Part shown: one piece after another, positions 1 through 9,765 of the stretch
Layout: every line of letters starts with the position of its first letter
Numbering within the stretch: position 1 is the first letter of the stretch
Assembly: GCA_001592145.1 (NCBI GenBank)
Contig: BCWJ01000011.1
Span: 59,726-123,725, forward strand
Source: Xylanimicrobium pachnodae JCM 13526 = NBRC 107786
Lineage (GTDB): Bacteria > Actinomycetota > Actinomycetes > Actinomycetales > Cellulomonadaceae
Length of the DNA stretch: 64,000 bases
Direction: 5' to 3'
The notes under the pieces: model-generated
Seen by the model: the letters and a program-made list of their open reading frames with translations, nothing else
Told to the model about the DNA's origin: nothing
Database searches by the model: none
Position numbers and translations under genes: made by a program

Positions 1-99
1 GAGGGCCCCACCGCGGCAGGCAAGCAGAAGAGTCACCGTGTCGCGCACCGGGCCACCATATACCTGCCGCGCCCACGCGGACCGCGCCCCGCCGCGGGC

Positions 100-1806
100 T
101 CAGCGTCGCGTGCGCAGCGCGGCGTCGACCTCGGGGTCGCCCAGTGCCCCGAGCCAGTCGAGCAGGGCCGGGTAGGTGGACGGGTTCGCGGCGACGTAGC
201 GGCGCAGCTCAGGCGCCTGAGCCGCGATCTGGGCCAGGTCCGCCAGCGGGGTGGCCGGGTCGAGCGCCTGGCTCACGCTCCAGCCGGACGCTGTCGGAGC
301 GTCGCTGATGGCGGGCATCACCTCGGTGGCGCCGACGACGCCGAACGGTCCGGTGGCGGGGGGCGCCGTGTCCGGGCCCACCTGCTGGATCGCCTCGGCG
401 GCCCGAGGCCCGGCCGTCGGCGCGGGGTCCGCGGACGCGGCATCCGCGGGCGTCACAGCGGGCGCGGGATCCACGGGCGTCGCAGCGGGCGCACCGACCG
501 GCTCCATGATGGTCGTCTCCCCCGCCGTGGCGTTCATGGTGACCCCGCCGGACGCGCCGGCCATGGCGGGCGGGTACGAGCGCACGGCGGGCGCCGGCGC
601 CTGCTGAAGCTCGACGGCACCGGCCTCCGGGACGCCGGGCGCAGGGGTCTGCTCGCGCAGCTCACGCAGCGAGCGGGGCACCAGGAGCACGGCCAGCACC
701 GTTGCCGGTGCACCGAACGCGAGCAGCCAGTCGGCAGGGCTCGTCGCCGTGCCGATCCCGGCGCCCACGACGAGCAGGACGCACCCCAGGACGGCGGCGA
801 TCACGCTGGCTCCCACGGCCGTGGCATGGCCCGCCACCAGGTCGGCTCGCAGGGCACGCCGGGCGAGGAAGAGCGTGACGGCCACCACGAGGCCGAGGAT
901 CAACCGCACCACGGTCTCGACCGTGTCGGGGTTGGGGTTGGACGAGCTCAGCACGATCACGGCCATGACCGCGATGTAGGCGCCCAGCAGGATGCCCACC
1001 TCGAGCGCCTTGACGGCGACGTCGGCCCAGAGCCTCGGCTGGGCGTCGGCAGCCACCTTCTGCCCCACGACGTGGGGTACTGCGACGGCGGCGAGCACCG
1101 GTAGCACGGTGAACCCGAACGAGGGGCCGTGCACGCTGTCGATCCAGTGCGCGCCCTCCGCGCCACCCACGAGGGCCGCACCGGCGGCCAGCACGATACC
1201 GAGGGCCACGAGCAGCACCCCTGCCGCCTCGTCACCCCGCGCGTACCGGCCCGCCGTGAGCCACAGCAGCGCGAGCACGAGCAGCGCTGCGACCGCGAGC
1301 GCCAGCACGCCGGACAGCTCCACGGGGAGTTCGAGGGCCATGACGATCGGGGCCGCCACGGCGCCCAGCGCGATGAGGCCCGCGACGACCGGCACGTCGC
1401 GGCGCCACGGCAGCTCGGCGGCGAGCACCGCCCCGGCCAGGCTCAGCCCGAGTCCGGCCCCGACGCCGACCGTGACCCCGGGGAGCACGTCGAACAGCAC
1501 GTACAGCACCGCCACCACGGAGACCGGCGCCAGGCCCACGAGGCGCACGCGGCGCTCGTCGGCCGCCCAGGACCCGGTGAAGAGCTGGGCGCGCCGCGCG
1601 TACGGCAGGGCTATGGCGGCCACGGCCAGGACCGTCGTCAGGACGACCTCGAGGCGGTCGCTGCCACGCTCGGTCGCCGTCCAGGGCAGGGCCAGGCCCA
1701 CCAGCAGCGCGATCACGGCCACGACGTCACGCACGACGTCGCGCACGGGCACGTCGGCGAACGGCGCCCGCGGGGTCCGTTCGGTGGTCGGGGTCTCGTC
1801 GGTCAT
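100..1806 (-). CDS. Polytopic membrane protein with C-terminal variant leucine-rich repeat domain
   Basis: Encodes 568 residues. The first ~25 are hydrophilic, and residues ~25-400 form about a dozen hydrophobic helices typical of an integral membrane protein. Then comes an Ala/Pro/Thr-rich low-complexity linker (~400-510) and a compact C-terminal domain (~515-565) containing AQAPELRRYVAANPSTYP and LLDWLGALGDPEVD. That terminal motif matches the variant leucine-rich repeat domain attached to many uncharacterised Micrococcales membrane proteins. No catalytic motif is visible, and the substrate or role is unknown. The ATG is preceded by AAGGGAGAAG, a good ribosome binding site. It is last in the leftward gene run, 87 bp after the alpha/beta hydrolase gene. 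Family assignment is fairly sure; function is not. Confidence 0.75.
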   Translation of the reverse strand: MTDETPTTERTPRAPFADVPVRDVVRDVVAVIALLVGLALPWTATERGSDRLEVVLTTVLAVAAIALPYARRAQLFTGSWAADERRVRLVGLAPVSVVAVLYVLFDVLPGVTVGVGAGLGLSLAGAVLAAELPWRRDVPVVAGLIALGAVAAPIVMALELPVELSGVLALAVAALLVLALLWLTAGRYARGDEAAGVLLVALGIVLAAGAALVGGAEGAHWIDSVHGPSFGFTVLPVLAAVAVPHVVGQKVAADAQPRLWADVAVKALEVGILLGAYIAVMAVIVLSSSNPNPDTVETVVRLILGLVVAVTLFLARRALRADLVAGHATAVGASVIAAVLGCVLLVVGAGIGTATSPADWLLAFGAPATVLAVLLVPRSLRELREQTPAPGVPEAGAVELQQAPAPAVRSYPPAMAGASGGVTMNATAGETTIMEPVGAPAATPVDPAPAVTPADAASADPAPTAGPRAAEAIQQVGPDTAPPATGPFGVVGATEVMPAISDAPTASGWSVSQALDPATPLADLAQIAAQAPELRRYVAANPSTYPALLDWLGALGDPEVDAALRTRR

Positions 1807-1893
1807 GCGTGCTTCTCCCTTGCTGGGCGGCGTCCGGCCGGGACGGGCGGGACGTCTCTCCCGTGCTTTCTAGCATGCGCGGCTCGGAGCCTG

Positions 1894-3462
1894 TCAGATG
1901 CCGAGCTGGTAGACCCCCCAGTAGGCCAGCCAGAGGATCAGCGACGCGGATCCCACCAGCACGGTCCACAGGGTCAGGTGGGCCGGCCAGCCGACCGCCA
2001 CCGCGGCGTCGGTGTCCCCGGCGTGCCGCGCGGCCCGCACGTCACGGACCCGCCCGATGAACCGGGCGAACACCACCACGATCGCCAGGCCCAGCAGGCG
2101 CACACCGATCCACCCGCCCTGCACCACGATGCCGTCCTGCTCGTAGTTGAGGGCGAGCCGTGCCACGGCCATGAGGTACACGACCAGGGCGACGACGGTC
2201 ACCACGGAGGTGAGCGAGATGCCGAGCAGCAGCGGCCGGATGCCTGGGGCGAGCCGGTGCCGGGCGGGCCCGGACTCGGGCAGTCCACGCGCGGCGGTGC
2301 GCAGGCGGCGCACCAGCGAGGTGACGACCCACACGAGGGGGCCGACCAGCAGCAGCCCGGCGCCACCGAGCACGGCACCGATGATGATGTCGCCGTTCCC
2401 CCACCATCGCGGGCGCGGGAAGCTCGACGCGTAAAAGAGCTGCTGGGGCTCGGCGCCGGCGATGCGCGGTTGTGCCGTCGCGGTCTCGGGCATGCCCTGG
2501 ACCCAGGCGGCGACGTCGCGCGAGACGTCGGGCACCACCGCGCCGTCGATCCGCAGCCCGTGGTCCGCTCCCGCGTAGAAGCGCACGGTCACGGGTGCCA
2601 CCCCGCCGGCCATGGCCGTGTCCGCGATGATCTGCCGGGTGCCCTGCTCGATCGGCATCGAGATGTCACCCGTGCCGTAGAGGACCAGCACGGGCGCCGT
2701 CTGTCGTTCGAGCCAGGGGGTGACGTCGAAGTCGGCGTAGTCGAGCATGCCGGACGGGAGCTGGATGCCCACGGCGCGCGGGATCGCCCGGAACACCTGG
2801 CTGGGCACGCGTGTGTTGCGCAGGTAGTTGTCGACGGCGAACGCCGCCTGCCAGCGCGGTGCGACGACGGGGGCGGACGCGAGCACCGTGAACGAGACCC
2901 GCGGGTCCTTGGCCTGCATGACGGGTGCGATCCAGGTGCCCTCGGACTCCGCGTAGATCCCCACGTTGTCCGGGTCGACGCCGTCGACGTCGCGCAGGAA
3001 GTCGACCGACCGCAGGTAGTCGTCGGCCATCGCCACGTAGTCGCGGTGCCAGAGCGTATACGTGTCGAGCCGCTTGTCCGGCACCAGGGTGACGACGCCG
3101 GCTGAGGCGATCTGCTCTGCCTGGGCGGGGAAGGCGTCCGTCCACCTGCCGGTGCCGGCACCGTGCACGAACACCATGCCGGGCAGGTCGTCGCCCGCGC
3201 CGACGGGTTCGCGCAGCAGAGCGCTGACCTCGTAGCCGTCGAGCTCGACGGTCACCACGGTGCTGCGGACCTCGAAGGTGCCGGGGGCGTGCACCCGCCC
3301 GTCCGCCATCCCCGCCTCGGTGCCACCGATCTCGGTGCTCGCCGCGGCGGGGCGGATGTGGTCGGTGAACGGCATCGGGTTCCAGTCGGGGCCTGACAGC
3401 GCCCCGATGACGGCCAGGCCTACGAGCAGGGTCGCACTTGTCGCAAGAGTCCTCAGTGCCAC
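1894..3462 (-). CDS. Secreted/membrane-anchored alpha/beta hydrolase with four C-terminal helices
   Basis: Encodes 522 residues. An N-terminal hydrophobic segment (~5-22) acts as signal or anchor. An alpha/beta-hydrolase fold follows, with FVHGAGTGRW (oxyanion region), nucleophile elbow IYAESEGTW, acid GTGDISMP and histidine GADHGL. This places the catalytic domain outside the membrane. Residues ~345-520 contain four hydrophobic helices separated by short Arg-rich loops, an unusual tail for this fold. The GTG start lies 23 bp after the era stop, so the gene probably shares the era transcript. The substrate cannot be told from sequence; a peptidase- or esterase-like activity is a guess from the fold. 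Confidence 0.75.
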   Translation of the reverse strand: MALRTLATSATLLVGLAVIGALSGPDWNPMPFTDHIRPAAASTEIGGTEAGMADGRVHAPGTFEVRSTVVTVELDGYEVSALLREPVGAGDDLPGMVFVHGAGTGRWTDAFPAQAEQIASAGVVTLVPDKRLDTYTLWHRDYVAMADDYLRSVDFLRDVDGVDPDNVGIYAESEGTWIAPVMQAKDPRVSFTVLASAPVVAPRWQAAFAVDNYLRNTRVPSQVFRAIPRAVGIQLPSGMLDYADFDVTPWLERQTAPVLVLYGTGDISMPIEQGTRQIIADTAMAGGVAPVTVRFYAGADHGLRIDGAVVPDVSRDVAAWVQGMPETATAQPRIAGAEPQQLFYASSFPRPRWWGNGDIIIGAVLGGAGLLLVGPLVWVVTSLVRRLRTAARGLPESGPARHRLAPGIRPLLLGISLTSVVTVVALVVYLMAVARLALNYEQDGIVVQGGWIGVRLLGLAIVVVFARFIGRVRDVRAARHAGDTDAAVAVGWPAHLTLWTVLVGSASLILWLAYWGVYQLGI

Positions 3463-3485
3463 GTCAGGAGACTAACCGCCCTACC

Positions 3486-4460
3486 TCAGAACCCGAGCTT
3501 GCGCAGTTGCTTCGGGTCGCGTTGCCAGTCCTTGGCCACCTTGACGTGCAGGTCCAGGTAGACCCGCGCGCCCAGCATGCGTTCGATGCCCTGCCGGGCC
3601 CGTGTGCCCACGTCCCGGAGCCGCGACCCGCCCCGTCCGATGACGATGGCCTTCTGCGACTCGCGCTCGACGAACAGGTTGACCCGCACGTCGAGCAGGG
3701 GCGCCTTCCCTGTCGCGGGGTCGCCGGACCCCTCGCGCTCCACGATCTCCTCGACGACGACGGCGAGCGAGTGCGGCAGCTCGTCACGCACCCCTTCGAG
3801 CGCCGCCTCCCGGACGAGCTCGGCCACCATGACCTGCTCGGGCTCGTCGGTGAGCTCGCCGCCCGGGTAGAGCTCGGGACCCTCGGGCAGCAGCCCCACC
3901 AGCACCTCTTCGAGCTCGTCGACCTGGTACCCGTCCTTGGCGGAGACGGGCACGATGGCGGTCCACTCGCGCCCGTGCTCGGCGGCGAGCTGGTCGACCG
4001 ACAGCAGGTGCTCCATGAGCCGCTGGCGGTCCACCAGGTCGGCCTTGGTGACGACGGCGACCACGGGCACCGTGCGCCGGCTCCTGGTGCCGGGTTCGGG
4101 CATGAGCGCGGCGAGCTGCGCGGCGATGAACCGGTCGCCCGGGCCCACCTTCTGGTCCGCCGGGAGGCAGAACGCGATCACGTCCACCTCGCCGAGCGTC
4201 TCACGCACCAGGTCGTTGAGCCGCTGTCCCAGCAGGGTGCGCGGACGGTGCAGCCCGGGCGTGTCCACGAGCACGAGCTGCGCGTCCGGGCGATGCACGA
4301 TGCCGCGGATGGTGTGCCGCGTCGTCTGCGGACGCGCGGACATGATCGCGACCTTCTCGCCCACGAGCGCGTTCGTCAGCGTGGACTTGCCCGCGTTGGG
4401 GCGGCCTACCAGGCAGGCGAAGCCCGACCGGTGGGGGGTGGTGGGCTCGGTGGGGGTCAT
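3486..4460 (-). CDS. era: GTPase Era
   Basis: Encodes 324 residues, a normal length. Era binds the 3' end of 16S rRNA and helps 30S subunit maturation at the cytoplasmic membrane. The GTPase domain shows G1 GRPNAGKST near the N-terminus, the TTRHTIRG switch, G3 DTPGLHRP, G4 TKAD and G5 VSAKDG. The C-terminal KH domain contains VIGRGGSRLRDVG. The ATG overlaps the stop of the upstream CNNM/CBS gene by 4 bases (ATGA), so the two are translationally coupled. ybeY, also a 16S rRNA maturation factor, lies just upstream, as in many bacteria. Confidence 0.96.
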   Translation of the reverse strand: MTPTEPTTPHRSGFACLVGRPNAGKSTLTNALVGEKVAIMSARPQTTRHTIRGIVHRPDAQLVLVDTPGLHRPRTLLGQRLNDLVRETLGEVDVIAFCLPADQKVGPGDRFIAAQLAALMPEPGTRSRRTVPVVAVVTKADLVDRQRLMEHLLSVDQLAAEHGREWTAIVPVSAKDGYQVDELEEVLVGLLPEGPELYPGGELTDEPEQVMVAELVREAALEGVRDELPHSLAVVVEEIVEREGSGDPATGKAPLLDVRVNLFVERESQKAIVIGRGGSRLRDVGTRARQGIERMLGARVYLDLHVKVAKDWQRDPKQLRKLGF

Positions 4461-5836
4461 GGTGTCGCGTCCTTCGTCGATGCGGTGCTCGGGCCGGGTG
4501 GGGGCTCGGTGGGCGGTCCGTCGGGGGTCTCGGCCGGCTCTGCCACCGGGATGACGTCCACCGTGGCCGGCGCCGTCAGGGCCGGGGGCGTCAGGCTGAC
4601 CAGGATGGTGGCCACCTGCTTGCGGCGGCCCTCGATGCGCTCGGCCTCCAGGTGCAGGCCGCCCACGTCGGCCTCCGAGCCGGCCAGCGGCACCTTGCCG
4701 ATCGCCTTGGCGAGCAGCCCGCCGGCGGTGTCGACGTCGTCGTCGTCGAACTTGAGACCCAGCAGGTCGCCGAGCTCGTCGACGGGCAGGCGGGCAGGAA
4801 CCCGGAACGTGCCGGGCGCGATCTGCTCGGGCTCCTCCTCGATGACGCGGTCGTGCTCGTCGTGCAGCTCGCCGACCAGCTCTTCGAGGATGTCCTCGAC
4901 CGTGACCAGCCCGGCCACCCCGCCGTACTCGTCGATGACGACGGCGATGTGCGTGGCCTTCTGCTGCATCTCGCGCAGCAGGTCGTCCACCGGTTTGGAC
5001 TCGGGCACGAACACGGGCGGGCGGGCGACGTCGGAGACGGGTCGGGACGACGCGCGGTGGTCGGCGTCGAGCAGTCGCGCGACGTCCTTGAGGTAGGCGA
5101 CGCCGAGCAGGTCGTCCACGGACTCGCCCACCACGGGCACGCGGGAGAACCCCGAGCGCAGGTACAGCCGCATGACCTTGCCGAGCGGTGTCCCGGACTC
5201 GACGGTGACCATGTCGGTGCGCGGCACCATCACCTCGCGGGTGAGGGTTCCGCCCAGCTCGAACACGCTGCGGATCAGCTCGCGTTCGTCGTCCTCGATG
5301 ACCTGGGACTCCCCCACGCGGTCCACGAGGTCGCGCAGCTCCTCCTCGGTGGGCGCCGACTCGTGCTCGCCGGAGCGCGGTGCGGCCCACCCCGTCAGGC
5401 GTCGCACGGTGGTGAGCAGGCCGGACAGGGCGAGCACCACGCGCAGCGGGTGGCGGAACCCGTACTGGCGGGGGCTCAGGCGGGCCATGACGAACCCGGC
5501 CAGGAACCCGGTCACGGCGAGCGCCACGAGCACCTGCCACAGGTCGTCCAGGAACCGGTCGGCGAGCAGCGCGACCGCGCCGAGCGCCAGCAGCTCCGCG
5601 ACCACGCGGATGACGGCGACGGCGGCCACGGTCGCGGGCGGGTCCACCACCAGGGCGCGGGCGGCCCGGGCACGCTCGGCGCGGGTCTGCGCCGGGAGCC
5701 CGGTGCCCTGCTCGGCCTCGGCCAGCGCGTCGGCGATCGACGTGCGGGTCACGCGCAGCACGGCCGCCTCACCGGCCGAGAGCAGGCCGGCGAGCACCAG
5801 GCCCACGAGGGCCACCAGGATGAGCGCGGCGGTCAT
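4457..5836 (-). CDS. CNNM/CBS-domain transporter-associated protein (CorC/HlyC family)
   Basis: Encodes 459 residues. The N-terminal CNNM (DUF21) membrane domain (~1-180) has about four hydrophobic helices. A CBS pair (~205-330) follows, with [12 protein letters not shown] and [11 protein letters not shown], then a CorC_HlyC transporter-associated domain (~350-435). The family is implicated in magnesium or cobalt efflux; the old name hemolysin is misleading. The chosen ATG overlaps the ybeY stop by 4 bases, and its own stop overlaps the era start the same way, so it sits tightly between two ribosome-maturation genes. A longer reading frame exists upstream, but it lies inside ybeY and has no family similarity. 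Confidence 0.9.
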   Translation of the reverse strand: MTAALILVALVGLVLAGLLSAGEAAVLRVTRTSIADALAEAEQGTGLPAQTRAERARAARALVVDPPATVAAVAVIRVVAELLALGAVALLADRFLDDLWQVLVALAVTGFLAGFVMARLSPRQYGFRHPLRVVLALSGLLTTVRRLTGWAAPRSGEHESAPTEEELRDLVDRVGESQVIEDDERELIRSVFELGGTLTREVMVPRTDMVTVESGTPLGKVMRLYLRSGFSRVPVVGESVDDLLGVAYLKDVARLLDADHRASSRPVSDVARPPVFVPESKPVDDLLREMQQKATHIAVVIDEYGGVAGLVTVEDILEELVGELHDEHDRVIEEEPEQIAPGTFRVPARLPVDELGDLLGLKFDDDDVDTAGGLLAKAIGKVPLAGSEADVGGLHLEAERIEGRRKQVATILVSLTPPALTAPATVDVIPVAEPAETPDGPPTEPPPGPSTASTKDATP

Positions 5837-6294
5837 CGACCGGCGAGGAACGTCAGCAGGAGGCGACGCTGGAGCCCGAACATCTCCTTCTCCTCCTCCG
5901 GCTCGGCGTGGTCGTAGCCGAGCAGGTGCAAGATCCCGTGCGTCGTGAGCAGCAGCAGCTCCTCGACCGTGGAGTGCCCGGCGGCGGCGGCCTGTGTGGC
6001 GGCCACCTCGGGGCACAGCACGATGTCGCCCAGAGTGCCGGGCGGCGTCAGGTCACCCTCACGGCCCGGGCGCAGCTCGTCCATCGGGAAGGACAGCACG
6101 TCGGTGGGGCCGGGCTCGTCCATCCACTTGACGTGCAGGTCCGTCATCACCGTCGTGTCGACGAAGATGATCGACAGCTCCGCCTGCGGGTGCACGTGCA
6201 GGGCGTCCAGCACGAACCGGCCCAGGTCGGCGAACTCGGCCTCGTCGAGGCCCTCGACGTCGACGCCGGACTCGTTGGCGATCTCGATGCTCAT
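5833..6294 (-). CDS. ybeY: Endoribonuclease YbeY
   Basis: Encodes 153 residues, full length for the family. YbeY is a zinc-dependent endoribonuclease involved in 16S rRNA 3'-end processing and 70S quality control. The signature metal-binding motif [11 protein letters not shown] (three His) is intact, and [10 protein letters not shown], also conserved, is present. The gene overlaps phoH upstream and the CNNM/CBS gene downstream by 4 bases each, the classic phoH-ybeY coupling. Confidence 0.96.
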   Translation of the reverse strand: MSIEIANESGVDVEGLDEAEFADLGRFVLDALHVHPQAELSIIFVDTTVMTDLHVKWMDEPGPTDVLSFPMDELRPGREGDLTPPGTLGDIVLCPEVAATQAAAAGHSTVEELLLLTTHGILHLLGYDHAEPEEEKEMFGLQRRLLLTFLAGR

Positions 6295-7349
6295 CGGCGC
6301 GGGCTCCTCGGTGATCTGGGCAGCGGTGCCTTCGACGTCGTCATGTCCCAGCGAGCGTAGGCGTCGATGATGTCGCTCACCAGGCGATGGCGCACGACGT
6401 CGGCCGAGGTCAACCGGCAGAACTCGACGTCGTCGACGCCCGTGAGCACGTCCTCAACCACGCGCAGCCCCGAGGCCGTCCCGCCGGGCAGGTCCACCTG
6501 CGTGGCGTCGCCCGTGATGACCATCTTGGAGCCGAAGCCCAGGCGGGTCAGGAACATCTTCATCTGCTCGACCGTGGTGTTCTGCGCCTCGTCCAGCACC
6601 ACGAACGCGTCGTTGAGGGACCGCCCGCGCAGGAACGCCAGCGGGGCCACCTCGATGGTGCCGGCCTCGATGAGCTTGGGGATCGAGTCGGGGTCCACCA
6701 TGTCGTGCAGCGCGTCGTACAGCGGGCGCAGGTAGGGGTCGATCTTCTCGCTCAGCGTGCCCGGCAGGAACCCGAGCCGCTCGCCCGCCTCGACCGCCGG
6801 GCGCGACAGGATGATGCGGTTGACCTGGTGCGACTGGAGCGCCTGGACGGCCTTCGCCATCGCCAGGTACGTCTTGCCCGTGCCGGCGGGGCCGATGCCG
6901 AACGTGATCGTGTTCGCGTCGATGGCGTCCACGTAGTGCTTCTGGCCCATCGTCTTGGGCCGGATGGTGCGCCCGCGCGTGGACAGGATGGAGAACGTCA
7001 GCACCTCCGCCGGGCGCTGCACGGGTTGCGCGGCGAGCATCGCGACGGTGCGGCGCACCACGTCGGGGGTCAGCGACTCACCTCCCTCGACCACCTCGAT
7101 GAGCTCGTCGAGCAGCCGCGCGACGACGGCGACGTCGGCCGCGGGACCGCTCGCCGTGATCTCGTTGCCGCGCACGTGCACGTCGACGTGCTCGAACCCG
7201 TCCTCGACGGCCCGCAGCACGGCGTCGTGGGACCCGAGCAGGGCCACCATCGGGACGTGTGCGGGGACGATGACCCGGTGCTCGGCGGGACGGTCCGGTG
7301 TGGTGGGGGTACCCGCGGGCGAGGCCGCGGCCGGTGAGCTGGCAGACAT
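6291..7349 (-). CDS. phoH: PhoH-like ATPase
   Basis: Encodes 352 residues. This is a PhoH-family P-loop ATPase of the single-domain type found beside ybeY, probably an RNA-handling ATPase. Walker A GPAGTGKT and Walker B VVLDEAQN are clear. An N-terminal region (~30-120) precedes the ATPase core, as is usual in actinobacterial PhoH. On the minus strand a TAGACT hexamer ends nine bases before the ATG, so the gene may also have its own promoter with an almost leaderless transcript, in addition to read-through from hrcA. Confidence 0.93.
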   Translation of the reverse strand: MSASSPAAASPAGTPTTPDRPAEHRVIVPAHVPMVALLGSHDAVLRAVEDGFEHVDVHVRGNEITASGPAADVAVVARLLDELIEVVEGGESLTPDVVRRTVAMLAAQPVQRPAEVLTFSILSTRGRTIRPKTMGQKHYVDAIDANTITFGIGPAGTGKTYLAMAKAVQALQSHQVNRIILSRPAVEAGERLGFLPGTLSEKIDPYLRPLYDALHDMVDPDSIPKLIEAGTIEVAPLAFLRGRSLNDAFVVLDEAQNTTVEQMKMFLTRLGFGSKMVITGDATQVDLPGGTASGLRVVEDVLTGVDDVEFCRLTSADVVRHRLVSDIIDAYARWDMTTSKAPLPRSPRSPRR

Positions 7350-7396
7350 GTGGCCGCCAGTCTATCGAGCGACCCCGCCCCGGCGTGCGGGGATAC

Positions 7397-7756
7397 TCAC
7401 GCGGGCGTCCACCCGAGCTGCGCGCCGGCGATGACGTGCCCGTGCACGTGGAACACGGACTGCCCGGCGCGCGGGCCGCTGTTGAAGATGAGCCGGAACT
7501 GGCCGTCCGCGAGGTCGCCCGCCACCTGGTCCGCGAGCGCCACCACGTCGGCGAGCAGGCCGGGGTCGGCGGCGGCGAGCACGGCGACGTCGCCGTGGTG
7601 CTCCTTGGGGACGACGAGCACGTGGACGGGGGCCTTCGGGTCGATGTCGCGGAAGGCGATCACGCGCTCGGTCGAGGCGACGACGTCGGCGGGGATGTCT
7701 CCTGCGACGATCTTGCAGAACAGGCAGTCGGCGTTGGCGGCGTTCGCAGCGGTCAT
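7397..7756 (-). CDS. HIT-family nucleotide hydrolase
   Basis: Encodes 119 residues. The histidine-triad signature FHVHGHVIAG lies near the C-terminus. The N-terminal CLFCKIVAGDIP contains the CxxC of zinc-binding HINT/HIT proteins. These hydrolyse AMP- or ADP-linked substrates such as adenosine phosphoramidates. It is encoded between rsmE and phoH, the usual actinobacterial place. There is no Shine-Dalgarno. The rsmE stop codon TAG is the first half of a TAGCCT hexamer six bases before the ATG, which looks like a leaderless promoter. Confidence 0.92.
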   Translation of the reverse strand: MTAANAANADCLFCKIVAGDIPADVVASTERVIAFRDIDPKAPVHVLVVPKEHHGDVAVLAAADPGLLADVVALADQVAGDLADGQFRLIFNSGPRAGQSVFHVHGHVIAGAQLGWTPA

Positions 7757-7765
7757 CTGTGAAGG

Positions 7766-8536
7766 CTACGCCCAGCGGCCCAGGCGTTCGCTGAGCAACG
7801 CCACGGCGATGGGACCCGCGGTGGAGGTGCGCAGCACGTGGGGGCCGAGCCGCACGGCGCTCGCCCCGGCGCCGGTGAGCGCCGCCACCTCCTTCTCGCT
7901 GATGCCGCCCTCGGGGCCGACGACGACGAGGAGCTGAGGCGGGTCCGCGGCGTCCGGGACCGGCAGGGTGGCGGCAGCGATGGGGACGGTCGCCTCCTCG
8001 TGCAGCAGGAGCACCACGCCGCCGGCGGCGACGACCTCGCGCACCCGGGTGGCGAGCTGCGGTGTCGTCACGGCGTCGGCGACGTCGGGCATCCAGGCGC
8101 GGCGGGCCTGCTTGACCGCGGAGCGCACGGTGGCCACCCAGCGGGCCTTGGACCGTGCGGCGCGGTCGCCGCGCCACACCACGACCGAGCGCTCGGCCTG
8201 CCACGGGATGACGGCGTCCGCACCCGCCTCGACGGCCGCCTCGACCGCGAGCTCGTCGCGGTCGCCCTTGGCGAGCGCCTGGACCAGCGTCACGACGACG
8301 TCGGCGGCCGGCTCGACCACCACCTCCTGCACGGTGAGCCACACCTGGCTGCCCTCCGAGCGCGAGATCACGCAGCGCGCCCGTACCCCGCGACCGTCGA
8401 CAGCGTCGACGCGCTCCCCGACGCGCTTGCGCTGCACGACGGCGGCGTGGCGTCCCTCGGCGCCGTCGAGCACCTGCACGTGGCCGACGGCGACGTCGCG
8501 CAGCGACACCCCGGCCAGGAAGACGGGCGCGCTCAT
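7766..8536 (-). CDS. rsmE: 16S rRNA (uracil(1498)-N(3))-methyltransferase RsmE
   Basis: Encodes 256 residues. RsmE is a SPOUT-class enzyme that makes m3U1498 in helix 44 of 16S rRNA. An N-terminal PUA-like domain (~1-75) is followed by the trefoil-knot domain, with VVGPEGGISEKEV and LGPHVLRTSTAGPIA, the SAM-binding knot signature. It lies 13 bp after dnaJ in the hrcA-dnaJ-rsmE order conserved across Actinomycetota and Firmicutes. Confidence 0.95.
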   Translation of the reverse strand: MSAPVFLAGVSLRDVAVGHVQVLDGAEGRHAAVVQRKRVGERVDAVDGRGVRARCVISRSEGSQVWLTVQEVVVEPAADVVVTLVQALAKGDRDELAVEAAVEAGADAVIPWQAERSVVVWRGDRAARSKARWVATVRSAVKQARRAWMPDVADAVTTPQLATRVREVVAAGGVVLLLHEEATVPIAAATLPVPDAADPPQLLVVVGPEGGISEKEVAALTGAGASAVRLGPHVLRTSTAGPIAVALLSERLGRWA

Positions 8537-8549
8537 CGCCGCCCGCCCG

Positions 8550-9671
8550 TCATCGACCGCTCAGCTTGTCGCGCAGGCGCGAGAACACGCCCTGGTTCGC
8601 GGCGGCGAGCCGGGGCTCGGGGCGCTCCTCCCCGCGCAGGGCGGCCAGGCGGCGCAGCAGCTCGACCTGTTCGTCGTCCTCGGGGCGCGGCACGGTGACG
8701 TCGATGTGCACGTGCAGGTCGCCGCGCCCGCCCGTGTGCAGGTGCCCGACGCCCAGGTTCTTCAGGGTGATGACCTGGCCGGGCTGCGTGCCGGGGCGCA
8801 GGTCGATCTCCTGGACGCCGTCGAGCGTGTCGAGCGGCAGGACGGTGCCGAGCGCGGCGGCTGTCATGGGCACGGGCAGCGTGGCGTGCAGGTCGTCGCC
8901 GCGGCGCACGAACACCTCGTGCGGCTTCTCGCGGATCTCCACGTACAGGTCGCCCGCGGGGCCGCCGCCGGGGCCCACCTCGCCCTGGGCGGTGAGCTTG
9001 ATGCGCGTACCGGTGTCGACCCCGGCCGGGACGTTGACGGTCAGCGTGCGCCGGGACCGCACCCGGCCGTCGCCCGCGCAGTCGGGGCAGGGCTCGGGGA
9101 TCACGGTGCCGTGCCCGTTGCACGCCGTGCAGGGTGCGGTGGTCATGACCTGGCCCAGGAACGAGCGGGCGACCCGCTGCACGTGGCCGCGGCCCCCGCA
9201 CGCCTCGCAGGTGCGCAGCGTGGTGCCCTGGCGCGCGCCGTTGCCGCCGCACGTCGAGCAGGCCACCGCGGTGTCCACCTGCAGCTCGCGCTTGGCCCCG
9301 AAGGTCGCCTCCGCCAGGTCGACGTCCAGGCGTATCTGGGCGTCCTGGCCGCGGCGGGCGCGCGGGATGGGGCCCTGTGCGCCCTGGGCGCCCCCGAAGA
9401 ACGTCTCGAAGATGTCCTGGAACCCGAAGCCGGCCCCGAACCCGCCGCCACCGCCGCCGGGCGCGCTCGGGTCCACGCCCATGTCGTACTGCTGGCGCTT
9501 CTCGGCGTTGCTCAGCACCTCGTAGGCGCGGGCCACGTCCTTGAACTTCTCCTCGCCGGCCGCCCCGGCGACGTCGGGGTGCAGCTCGCGCGCAAGCTTG
9601 CGGTAGGCCTTCTTGATCTGTTCGGGGGAGGCGTCACGGGCGACGCCCAGGGTTGCGTAGTAGTCGGCCAC
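8550..9671 (-). CDS. dnaJ: Chaperone DnaJ (DnaJ2, HrcA-linked)
   Basis: Encodes 373 residues from a GTG start giving [10 protein letters not shown]; the family begins M-x-DYY at this place, so the longer frame upstream is rejected. The J domain has the HPD motif (ELHPDVAG). A Gly/Phe-rich stretch follows (~70-100). The zinc-finger domain holds four repeats: [24 protein letters not shown] and CPDCAGDG. C-terminal client-binding domains follow. It is a co-chaperone of DnaK. It lies 94 bp downstream of hrcA, the second dnaJ paralogue typical of actinobacteria, and is probably under CIRCE/HrcA control. Confidence 0.95.
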   Translation of the reverse strand: MADYYATLGVARDASPEQIKKAYRKLARELHPDVAGAAGEEKFKDVARAYEVLSNAEKRQQYDMGVDPSAPGGGGGGFGAGFGFQDIFETFFGGAQGAQGPIPRARRGQDAQIRLDVDLAEATFGAKRELQVDTAVACSTCGGNGARQGTTLRTCEACGGRGHVQRVARSFLGQVMTTAPCTACNGHGTVIPEPCPDCAGDGRVRSRRTLTVNVPAGVDTGTRIKLTAQGEVGPGGGPAGDLYVEIREKPHEVFVRRGDDLHATLPVPMTAAALGTVLPLDTLDGVQEIDLRPGTQPGQVITLKNLGVGHLHTGGRGDLHVHIDVTVPRPEDDEQVELLRRLAALRGEERPEPRLAAANQGVFSRLRDKLSGR

Positions 9672-9765
9672 AGCTCTTCTCGGGTTCCGGGTCTCAGCAG
9701 TTTGCATGCCACGCGGTGCGGTCACCGCAGGGGTTCTGACAGTTCAGTGTGCGCCGCATCTCCGT

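Noticed and set aside
1..99. A coding fragment at the left edge
   Set aside because: No frame or RNA feature with recognisable content could be supported in these 99 bases.
1129..3105. Very long overlapping frames opposite or inside real genes (also 13943-17764, 46144-49722)
   Set aside because: High G/C removes stop codons in off-frames; the translations are Arg/Gly/His-rich, lack domains, and overlap clear orthologues such as lepA, hemW and ligD.
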